Part shown: positions 15,326 to 20,965 of the stretch, piece after piece | Layout: the number at the start of each line of letters is the position of its first letter | Numbering within the stretch: the stretch's first letter is position 1 | Assembly: GCA_007120485.1 (NCBI GenBank) | Contig: SKNP01000061.1 | Location: forward strand, 1 to 20,965 | Length of the DNA stretch: 20,965 nt | Source of the DNA: Nitriliruptoraceae bacterium | Lineage (GTDB): Bacteria > Actinomycetota > Nitriliruptoria > Nitriliruptorales > Nitriliruptoraceae | Direction of reading: 5' to 3' | Notes under the pieces: model-generated | What the model was told of the DNA's origin: nothing | Database searches by the model: none | Seen by the model: the letters and a program-made list of their open reading frames with translations, nothing else | Translations under genes and position numbers: made by a program

Positions 15326-16087
15326 TCAGCCCAGCAGCCGCCCCTTGAGCCCATCGCTGAGCGCGGCCACGTCCGTCCCGTGCTCGCTGAGCAGGCCGCG
15401 GATACCGCCAGCATCCGCGTCGAGGCCGTCGAGGTAGGTGGTGATCGTCGCCTCGCGGGCGTGCACGATCGGACGCCCGTGCGACCGGAGGCGGGCCTCG
15501 GCTGCCTGCGCCGGGGGGAGCCGTGCGAGTGCGCGCTCCAGCAGGTCCTCGACGGCATGCTCGGTCCGGACGTAGTCGGCGATGATGCGTTCCCGCGGCA
15601 CGTCGAGGAGGTCGAGGACGGCGGCGATCATGATGCCCGCCCGGTCCTTGCCCCAGGCGCAGTGGAGAAGTACGCCGAGGGGCGCATCCTCGGCGATGAT
15701 CCCGAGCGCGGTGTACAGGTTGGCGGCGTTGGAGCGAGCGGTGTGCACGTAGCGTCGGCCGAGGGCCTCGTCGGAGTCGACGTCGAGGATGTCCGGTGCC
15801 GCCGACAGTTCGACGAACGGGACGTGATAGGTGGCGACACCCGCGGCATCCAGCTCCTCGCAGGGGCTGGCCTCGGGCTCGTCCACCGCCCGCAGGTCCA
15901 GGCGTGACGCCACCCCGAGCCGCTCGAGGGTCTCGAGCTCGTCGGCGTCGAGGCCGACCGGCTCCGCCGAGCGAAGCAGTCGGCCGGGCGCGATCGAGCG
16001 GCCGTCCGCGGTCGTGGTGCCAGCGAGGTCGCGCAGGTTGACCAGACCGGGAAGCGATGGCTCAGGGTGGGCGTTGGACTGGCTCAC
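15326..16087 (-). CDS. Tyrosine/dual-specificity-type protein phosphatase (PtpB-like)
   Basis: A 253-residue protein of the family that includes mycobacterial PtpB and bacterial lipid/tyrosine phosphatases. It opens with GLVNLRDLAGT (about 14-24) and LLRSAEP (about 37-43), the typical NFRDLGG and RSG-like strands. The catalytic P-loop is HCAWGKDRAG (near residue 141), matching HCx2GKDR(T/A)G with nucleophilic Cys and Arg. A helical tail follows, with Ala/Leu-rich segments and the usual YLDGLDADAGGIRGLL region. It is predicted to be cytosolic. The GTG start at 16087 has CAGGAT upstream; a 6-bp inverted repeat overlaps this ribosome site. It is divergent from the DJ-1/PfpI gene. It might oppose kinases in the area, but nothing shows that directly; the substrate could also be a phosphoinositide or sugar phosphate. 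Confidence 0.92.
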   Translation of the reverse strand: MSQSNAHPEPSLPGLVNLRDLAGTTTADGRSIAPGRLLRSAEPVGLDADELETLERLGVASRLDLRAVDEPEASPCEELDAAGVATYHVPFVELSAAPDILDVDSDEALGRRYVHTARSNAANLYTALGIIAEDAPLGVLLHCAWGKDRAGIMIAAVLDLLDVPRERIIADYVRTEHAVEDLLERALARLPPAQAAEARLRSHGRPIVHAREATITTYLDGLDADAGGIRGLLSEHGTDVAALSDGLKGRLLG

Positions 16088-16095
16088 GGTGGATC

Positions 16096-16152
16096 CTGGT
16101 CAGTGGACCAGCGAGCGTAGTCAGCGTCGGGCGGACAGCCGGCCGTGGCCGG
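16096..16152. promoter_or_regulatory. Two inverted repeats in the phosphatase/DJ-1 divergent intergenic region
   Basis: CTGGTC-N4-GACCAG (16096-16111) and CCGGCC-N2-GGCCGG (16139-16152) both lie in the 126-bp gap. The first overlaps the ribosome-binding region of the phosphatase mRNA, so it could act as an operator or as a hairpin that hides the site. No matching regulator gene is next to it. Confidence 0.35.
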
Positions 16153-16213
16153 TTCGGGCCCGAGGGCATCCCGCCCGCGAGCTACGTTGGCCGGTCGACA
16201 GAAGGTGATGACG

Positions 16214-16885
16214 ATGGCGATGCGCGTGGACGTGCTGCTGTTCGAGCGGTTCGATCTGCTCGATGCCGGTGGTCCGTACGAGGTCTTCCACGCCGCCAAC
16301 CGCATGGCCGAACGTCGCGGTCTGCCGGCCTGTTTCGAGGTCCGGTCCGTCGCGGCGACCACCCGCCCCGTGCGAGCGTTCGGCGGGCTGACGGTCACCC
16401 CGGACGTCGCCGTCCCACCCTCGCCGGACGCCTCCACCGCGGCTGACGGGCCCGGTTGGACGCCTCCGGACGTGCTGGTGGTTCCCGGAGCCATCGACGT
16501 CGACGCCGTCGTGGCCGACGGGACCACCGTCCCCGCGATCCGGGCTGCGGCGGACGGCGCCGGCATCGTCGCGTCGGTGTGCACCGGGTCGTTGTTGCTG
16601 GGCGCGTCCGGGCTGTTGGAGGACGTCGCCGGTGGCACCACGCACCACGAGGACCTCGACGCGTTGGCGCACCACCTCGACGACCGGGTGGTCGCTGGCG
16701 TGCGGGTCGTCGATGCCGGACGGATCGTCACCGGAGCGGGGCTGACCAGCGGGCTGGCGACGGCCCTGCACCTGGTCGACCGGTTCTTCGGGCCGCAGCT
16801 GGCGATCGCGGTCGCCAGCAACCTCGAGCACCCGTGGGTCCCTGGCGAGGATGTGGCCCAGGTGGGTGCGTCGGCGGCATCGTGA
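16214..16885 (+). CDS. DJ-1/PfpI family protein (isonitrile-hydratase-like)
   Basis: A 223-residue class-I glutamine-amidotransferase-like protein. Family landmarks: FDLLDAGGPYEVF (13-25), DVLVVPGA (86-93), the nucleophile elbow SVCTGSLLLGASGLL with Cys123, GGTTHHEDLDAL (140-151) and RIVTGAGLTSGLATALHLVD (170-189). This pattern matches the isonitrile hydratase/AraC-N-terminal branch, but no helix-turn-helix domain follows. The reaction is unknown: isonitrile hydration, glyoxalase or chaperone activity are all reported in the superfamily. Several in-frame ATGs lie close together (16208, 16214, 16220); 16214 has AAGG with an 8-nt spacer. The stop overlaps the GTG of the downstream DMT transporter by GTGA, so the two are translationally coupled and probably act together, for example the transporter exporting or importing the small molecule the enzyme handles. 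Confidence 0.9.
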   Translation: MAMRVDVLLFERFDLLDAGGPYEVFHAANRMAERRGLPACFEVRSVAATTRPVRAFGGLTVTPDVAVPPSPDASTAADGPGWTPPDVLVVPGAIDVDAVVADGTTVPAIRAAADGAGIVASVCTGSLLLGASGLLEDVAGGTTHHEDLDALAHHLDDRVVAGVRVVDAGRIVTGAGLTSGLATALHLVDRFFGPQLAIAVASNLEHPWVPGEDVAQVGASAAS

Positions 16886-17727
16886 CCGCGGCGCTGCTGC
16901 TCGGGCTCGGCGCCACGGTCGGCTTCGGGCTCGGGGACTTCCTCAGCGGCTGGTACAGCCGGCGGCACGGCCTGCTGTCCGTTCTGGTGGTCTCACAGGC
17001 GGCCGGGTTGGTCGTGCTGTTGCTCGTCGCACCGTTCTCGCCCCCGGTGTCGGGTCTGGTCGACCTGGTGTGGGGTGCCGCCGCCGGGGTCGCCGGAGCC
17101 CTGGGAGGCCTGCTCCTGCTGTACGGCTTCCGCCACGGCCGGCTCAGCGTCGTGTCGCCGATCAGTTCCGTCGGTGCCGCGGGGCTGCCGGTGGTCGCCG
17201 ACCTCATCACTGGACAGCGGCCATCCACGCCAGCTCTGGTGGGCATCGGAGTCGGGCTGGTGGCGATCTGGCTGGTGAGCCTCGCTATGGAGGACCCGCG
17301 CCGGCGAGCCAGTACACCCGGCGTCGGGGCCCTGCCGGGCCTCGCGGCAGGGATCATGTTCGGGACGTTGTTCCTGGCGCTGGACCGCACCGACCCGGCC
17401 AGCGGCGCGTGGCCCGTGATCTCCGCGCAGGTCGCCATCGTGGTGCTCGGGATCGCGGCCGTCCTGGTCCGTCGGCAGTCGGTCCGGATCCCCCGGCAGG
17501 CAGTGCTCGGCGTCGCCGTCGCCGGTGTGGCGACGGCGGTCGCGACCGCCAGCTTCCTGTTCGCCGCCCGGGCCGGGTTCGTCTCCGTGGCCGCGTTGTT
17601 GGCGTCGATGTCACCGGCGGTGACCGTGGTGCTGGCGAGATGGATCCTGGCGGAGCGGCTACGTCCGCATCAGGTGCTCGGGCTCGTCGCGGCCGGTGCG
17701 GCGCTGGTGCTGATCGGGCTGGGCTAG
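16882..17727 (+). CDS. DMT superfamily (EamA) transporter
   Basis: A 281-residue, highly hydrophobic protein with about ten predicted helices in two EamA repeats (about 1-135 and 145-281). Each repeat ends in the typical pattern of two close helices; the second has ALLASMSPAVTVVLARWILAERL (the conserved 'L.P....l...l.ErL' EamA ending), then LGLVAAGAALVLIGLG. EamA proteins export amino acids or metabolites, or import small solutes. The GTG start overlaps the stop of the DJ-1/PfpI gene (GTGA, 16882-16885), so translation is coupled. At its 3' end the TAG overlaps the TAG of the convergent kinase within the palindrome CTAG (17724-17727), leaving no room for a terminator. Substrate unknown. Confidence 0.92.
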   Translation: MTAALLLGLGATVGFGLGDFLSGWYSRRHGLLSVLVVSQAAGLVVLLLVAPFSPPVSGLVDLVWGAAAGVAGALGGLLLLYGFRHGRLSVVSPISSVGAAGLPVVADLITGQRPSTPALVGIGVGLVAIWLVSLAMEDPRRRASTPGVGALPGLAAGIMFGTLFLALDRTDPASGAWPVISAQVAIVVLGIAAVLVRRQSVRIPRQAVLGVAVAGVATAVATASFLFAARAGFVSVAALLASMSPAVTVVLARWILAERLRPHQVLGLVAAGAALVLIGLG

Positions 17728-19400
17728 ACGGGTCCGGTGCCATCGGGATCGATCGGATCGTCCGGGTCGTCGGCGACCCGGTCCGCCTCGAGGCCGATGC
17801 CGCTGGCCTCGACCTCCTCGGCGAGATCACCCAGCCCGGACGGCTCCACCTCGTCGTCGCTTCCGAACGCGAGCACCGCTGCCGCGATCAACAGCACCGC
17901 GACCGTGACCGGCGCGAACCAGCGGGGCAGTCTGCGTCGTCCGGTCGGTGGCGGCGTCCCCTCGGGCACCGTGGTGGCGTGCTCGGCGCCGTCCTCGCTC
18001 AGCGCCATCGTGGTCTCGCCGACCCGTTCGCCCGGCGTCGGCGCGGTCAGCGGCTGATCCGCGGCCAACGGGTCCCCAGCGGCCGGAACCTCGTCGACGA
18101 GGTGGATCGGCTCACCTTGGGTGCTCCCGGGGGTGGCACCGACGTCATCCCGGTGGGTGGTGTCCGCGCCGGCGTCGTCATCGTCGGTCGTGTCCGCGCC
18201 CGCGCCCGCGTCGTCATCGTCGGTGGTGCCCGCGCCGGCGTCCCGGCCGGTGGTGTCCGTGCCCGCGTCGTCATCGTCGGTGGTGTCCGCGTCGGCGTCC
18301 CGGCCGGTGGTGTCCGTGCCCGCGTCGTCATCGTCGGTGGTGTCCGCGTCGGCGTCGCCCCCGGCGGGGTCCGCGTCGGCGGAGCCCGAACCTGCGCTGG
18401 AGGCACCCTCGGTGCCGGTGGACGCGGAGGGCGCTCCGTCCGTGGTCGGGTCGCCGGGACCGGCCGCCGTCTCGCCGGTGCTCGGTGCCAGCCCACCTGT
18501 CTCGAGGGGGGCGGGAGCGTCGATCGGTCCGGTCCGCGGCGTGCTCGACGGTCCATCCCGGTGGAACAGCCCTTCGTCGTCGCAGGCCTCGAGTAGCGCC
18601 GAGCGCATCGACGCAGCCGACGTGAACCGCTGCGCGGGATCCTTCGCCAGCGCGCGCTCGGCGACCGCCGCGAGCCCCGCCGGGATGTGCGGGGCGAGCT
18701 CGGTCAGGGGAGGGACCGGCTGCTGCTGGTGGGCGACGGCGGTCGCCACCGGGTTGTCCGCGGCGAACGGAACGCGGCCGGCCAGCAGCTCGTAGAGCAC
18801 GATCCCGGCGGCGTAGACGTCGCTGGCGGCGGTGGCCGCCTCCCCGTCGACCCGCTCCGGGGCGAGGTAGCGCGGACTGCCGACGACCTGGCCGCTGCCG
18901 GTCAGGCTGGTCGAGCTGCCCAGATCGGCCGCGATGCCGAAGTCGGCCAGCTTGACGCCACCGTCGTCCGGCAGCAACACGTTCGATGGTTTGACGTCCC
19001 GATGGACCAGCCCGCGGGCGTGCGCCGCCGCGAGCCCATCGAGCACCGCGGCGACCACCGCGGCGGCGTTGGTCGGCTCCAGCTTCCCCTCGGTGCGCAG
19101 TCGGTCGTCGAGGCTCCGCCCCTCGATCAGCTCCATGACCACGAACGGCCGCCCGTCCGCTTCACCGACGTCGAACACCGCCACGGTGTTCGGATGGTGC
19201 AGCCGCGCCGCCGATCGGGCCTCACGCAGCAACCGCTCCCGCGTCCCCGGCTCCTCGAGCAGCTCCTCACGGATGAGCTTGACGGCGACCGGCCGCTCGA
19301 GCCGCCGGTCGTAGGCGGTGACGACACGACCCATCCCCCCGGCACCCAGTTCAGCGCCGAGCTCGTAGCGGTCGAGCAAGAGGGTCATCACAGCTCGCAT
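17724..19400 (-). CDS. PknB-like Ser/Thr protein kinase with acidic repeat linker and membrane anchor
   Basis: A 558-residue Hanks-type kinase. The catalytic domain (about 10-275) is canonical: GAGGMGRV (19-26), Lys41 in VAVKLI, HRDVKPSNVLL (133-143), DFG (153-155) and SPRYLAPE (175-182), so it should be active. Residues 285-490 are Thr/Asp/Gly/Ala-rich, with a 19-residue unit repeated exactly twice and degenerate copies around it (about 348-420). A membrane helix at 492-513 (LPRWFAPVTVAVLLIAAAVLAF) is followed by a short acidic external tail with no PASTA or other sensor domain. It therefore resembles PknB in layout but has an expanded cytoplasmic linker and a minimal outside part. An ATG at 19388 (MTLLLDRYELG) is an equally good start; neither has a clear ribosome site. 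It is divergent from the Gmad2 lipoprotein gene. Confidence 0.93.
   Translation of the reverse strand: MRAVMTLLLDRYELGAELGAGGMGRVVTAYDRRLERPVAVKLIREELLEEPGTRERLLREARSAARLHHPNTVAVFDVGEADGRPFVVMELIEGRSLDDRLRTEGKLEPTNAAAVVAAVLDGLAAAHARGLVHRDVKPSNVLLPDDGGVKLADFGIAADLGSSTSLTGSGQVVGSPRYLAPERVDGEAATAASDVYAAGIVLYELLAGRVPFAADNPVATAVAHQQQPVPPLTELAPHIPAGLAAVAERALAKDPAQRFTSAASMRSALLEACDDEGLFHRDGPSSTPRTGPIDAPAPLETGGLAPSTGETAAGPGDPTTDGAPSASTGTEGASSAGSGSADADPAGGDADADTTDDDDAGTDTTGRDADADTTDDDDAGTDTTGRDAGAGTTDDDDAGAGADTTDDDDAGADTTHRDDVGATPGSTQGEPIHLVDEVPAAGDPLAADQPLTAPTPGERVGETTMALSEDGAEHATTVPEGTPPPTGRRRLPRWFAPVTVAVLLIAAAVLAFGSDDEVEPSGLGDLAEEVEASGIGLEADRVADDPDDPIDPDGTGPV
18150..18356 (-). repeat. 57-bp in-frame tandem repeats in the kinase linker
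   Basis: Two identical 57-bp copies lie head to tail at 18240-18296 and 18297-18353, with degenerate partial copies on the side toward 18150. Each encodes a 19-residue unit of the type DADADTTDDDDAGTDTTGR in the kinase frame. The length is a multiple of three, so copy changes would keep the kinase in frame. Confidence 0.9.
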
Positions 19401-19427
19401 GTCGCGTTCGGGACCCGGCGGTCGGTC

Positions 19428-19479
19428 GTGCGAGGTCGAGGCGCGAGGTCGAGGCGCGAGGTCGAGGCGCGAGGTCGAG
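19428..19479. repeat. Four tandem 13-bp repeats in the kinase/Gmad2 divergent region
   Basis: The unit GCGCGAGGTCGAG occurs at 19441-19453, 19454-19466 and 19467-19479 without change, and at 19428-19440 with one substitution (GTGC...). It starts 28 bp upstream of the kinase ATG at 19400 and lies about 107 bp before the lipoprotein start. It may be a multi-site operator or a neutral minisatellite. Confidence 0.9.
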
Positions 19480-19585
19480 GATCATCGGCCAGGACGGGGT
19501 CGCGGCCGGAAAGGTAGCGAGGTTGCGCTGCCCAGGTGGAGACCGGGTGCAACGGGGAGCGGGAGCCCTCCGCCGTGGGGAGCAC

Positions 19586-20362
19586 GTGGCGTCGTTGCCG
19601 GACGACCATCGTCGAGGCGTCTACGATCGGGGGTACCGGCGAACGACGGGAGCTGCCATCCGAAGGCGAACACGACGTCCGGCCACCTCAACCGTTGGCG
19701 CGCGGCGGGCGACGGGACGCCTCGCCGGCGTCGCGATCCTGGCCGTCGCGCTGGTGGCCTGCGGGGGCGAGGACGCGGACGACATCGAGGGGCTCGCGTT
19801 CGACGACGCCGAAGAGGTCGAGGACGCCGACGACGCGGACGCCGACGACGCGGACGCCGACGCCGCGGACGCCGACGACGCGGATGCGGCGGGCGACGAC
19901 GAGGGGACGGTTGACGAGGCCGACGAGGCCGACGACGGCGACGCCGCGACCGATGACGATGGCGGCGAGGACCGCGAGATGACCACCCACTCGGCTCCCG
20001 CAGAGGCCGAACCGGACTGCGCCGCCATCGACCAGCAGGAGCCCGGCGCGACGATCGCCTTCCCCAGCCCCGACGGTGACGGCTGGCAAGACGCCGGGGA
20101 CAGCCCCGTGACCGTCGAGGTGGTCGGGTGCTCCAACACCTTCGAGGCCAACGTCCAGTACGAGGCGTACCACGGGCAGGACGCTTCACCGACCCTCGAC
20201 GGCTTCACGATGGGCGGGGCGATGGGCAACTGGGAGGAGTTCCGCTTCGAGGAGACCTTCTGGACGCCGGGGGAGTGGCGGATCGTGGTGTTCGAGTACG
20301 ACGCGGAGTCGGGCGACCGGCAGGACTACGACGAACAGACCTTCGAGATCGGGGACGGCTGA
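19586..20362 (+). CDS. Gmad2-domain lipoprotein with acidic repeat linker
   Basis: A 258-residue lipoprotein with this start. The lipobox is LVAC with Cys59 after GRLAGVAILAVA. The acidic linker (60-130) contains DADD repeats. The C-terminal domain (about 174-257) matches the Gmad2 immunoglobulin-like fold: VEVVGCSNTFEANVQYEAY (177-195), then F-E-E-TFWTPGEWRIVVFEYDAESGD (about 220-244). Gmad2 occurs in spore-germination and cell-surface proteins, often beside GerMN, which is absent here. The start is uncertain: GTG 19586 has GGGGAG 3 nt upstream, but leaves an unusually long Arg-rich n-region of 46 residues; TTG 19523 is the alternative, and no ATG, GTG or TTG lies closer to the signal. It is divergent from the kinase and followed 1 nt later by the DUF427 gene. 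Possibly surface-sensing; function unknown. Confidence 0.78.
   Translation: MASLPDDHRRGVYDRGYRRTTGAAIRRRTRRPATSTVGARRATGRLAGVAILAVALVACGGEDADDIEGLAFDDAEEVEDADDADADDADADAADADDADAAGDDEGTVDEADEADDGDAATDDDGGEDREMTTHSAPAEAEPDCAAIDQQEPGATIAFPSPDGDGWQDAGDSPVTVEVVGCSNTFEANVQYEAYHGQDASPTLDGFTMGGAMGNWEEFRFEETFWTPGEWRIVVFEYDAESGDRQDYDEQTFEIGDG
19823..19882 (+). repeat. 15-bp tandem repeats in the Gmad2 lipoprotein linker
   Basis: GACGCCGACGACGCG occurs four times head to tail (19823-19837, 19838-19852, 19853-19867 with one change, 19868-19882). In the lipoprotein frame it encodes the DADDA-type acidic linker. In-frame length changes would only lengthen or shorten the tether. Confidence 0.85.
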
Positions 20363-20363
20363 C

Positions 20364-20965
20364 GTGGCCGAGTCCGCCAGCCGCGTCCGTCACGAGCGCA
20401 GCGCCAAGCGGGTGCGCGCCTACCTCGGCGGTCATCTGGTCGTCGATACCGACCGGCCACTGCTGGTCTGGGAGACCTCCCGCTACCCGGCGTACTACCT
20501 GCCGCGTGCGGACGTGGTCGCGAGGCTGGAACCGACAGGTGAGACCTCGCTGCTACGCACCGGTGACCACGCTGACGGCTACGACGTCGTCGCCGGAGAC
20601 CGCCGCGCCGCCGCCTCGGCCCGGATCCCCGCCGCCCCCGCGACCGCCGCGCTGGAGGACCACGTGCGGTTCACCTGGTCGGCGATGGACGCCTGGTTCG
20701 AGGAGGACGAGGAGGTCGTCGCCCACCCCCGCGATCCCTACAAGCGCGTCGATGCCCTGCGCTCGACCCGACGCATCATCGTGGAACTGGACGGCGAGGT
20801 GGTGGGCGACACCCACGCGGCGGTGGTGCTGCACGAGACCGGGTTGATCCCGCGTCATTACCTGGCGCCTACGGACGTTCGCCGCGACCTGCTGGAGCGC
20901 TCGGAGACCGTCACCCACTGCCCCTACAAGGGCACGACGCGGTACTACCACCTGCACCTCGGTGG
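20364..20965 (+). CDS. Tandem DUF427 domain protein (3' end beyond window)
   Basis: The first 200 codons of a protein with two DUF427 modules; the frame is open to the window end. The first unit is about 14-95 (KRVRAYLGGHLVVDTDRP, LVWETSRYPAYYLPRADV) and the second about 122-200 (HPRDPYKRVDALRSTRRI, VELDGEVVGDT, VVLHETGLIPRHYLAPTDV, CPYKGTTRYYHL). The module forms a small beta-rich fold, common in actinobacteria and also seen in fungi; its biochemical role is not established. A GTG start at 20364 lies 1 nt after the stop of the Gmad2 lipoprotein gene, with GGGGA 8 nt upstream, so the two genes are likely one operon even though one product is exported and this one looks cytosolic. Confidence 0.9.
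   Translation, partial: MAESASRVRHERSAKRVRAYLGGHLVVDTDRPLLVWETSRYPAYYLPRADVVARLEPTGETSLLRTGDHADGYDVVAGDRRAAASARIPAAPATAALEDHVRFTWSAMDAWFEEDEEVVAHPRDPYKRVDALRSTRRIIVELDGEVVGDTHAAVVLHETGLIPRHYLAPTDVRRDLLERSETVTHCPYKGTTRYYHLHLG

Noticed and set aside
18150..18356. Repeat array as CRISPR
   Set aside because: The repeats are head to tail without unique spacers, are in frame within the kinase gene, and there are no cas genes.
19428..19479. Replication-origin iterons
   Set aside because: No replication initiator gene, DnaA boxes or AT-rich stretch lies nearby.

Overview
The window is about 21 kb of very GC-rich, gene-dense bacterial chromosome. Many starts are GTG, there are several Ala-rich lipoprotein signals, a TAGGCT-type -10 box precedes the tRNA, and both a SARP/BTAD regulator and a PknB-like kinase are present. 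This points to a high-GC actinobacterium. A betaine-type transporter and strongly acidic lipoprotein linkers would fit a salt-adapted, deep-branching lineage such as Nitriliruptoria or Egibacter relatives, but that placement is inference only.

Region by region: (1) 1-3233 is housekeeping: a tldD-pmbA type pair on the minus strand (the second gene runs off the left edge), divergent from rsgA, the circularly permuted ribosome-assembly GTPase. (2) 3234-5750 holds a BCCT osmolyte transporter behind a potentially folded 5' leader, then a small single-span membrane protein. (3) 5751-6153 contains tRNA-Cys(GCA) with a terminator-like hairpin and a second long inverted repeat; I see no protein gene there. 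(4) 6154-12989 is the most unusual block: a 98-residue secreted protein on the minus strand; divergent from it a 1740-residue regulator that joins a SARP/BTAD DNA-binding module, a Ser/Thr kinase domain, an nSTAND NTPase, a predicted membrane span and a WD40 propeller region; then a lipoprotein with tandem cupredoxin-like domains. (5) 13043-17727 has a CNNM/CBS membrane protein, an acidic-linker lipoprotein with FG-GAP-like loops, a tyrosine phosphatase, and a translationally coupled DJ-1/PfpI protein plus DMT transporter. (6) 17724-20965 has a PknB-like receptor kinase with a repeat-expanded acidic linker, divergent from a Gmad2 lipoprotein followed at once by a DUF427 protein that runs off the right edge.

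The best candidate for an undescribed system is the block at 6154-12989. In Streptomyces the kinase AfsK phosphorylates the SARP-STAND protein AfsR, which activates the small gene afsS. Here the kinase and the SARP-STAND parts are one polypeptide with a WD40 region that may lie outside the membrane. A divergent small secreted-protein gene has, just upstream, heptamer direct repeats with 11-bp spacing resembling SARP binding sites (minus strand TTGAGCG, CTGAGTG, GAAAGCG), followed 8 bp later by a -10-like CACGGT. The domain architecture is directly supported by sequence; the regulatory link to the small gene is a hypothesis.

A recurring theme is surface proteins tethered through long Asp/Glu-rich linkers: three lipoproteins, and a similar acidic linker in the kinase. 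Two of these linkers are built from in-frame DNA tandem repeats.
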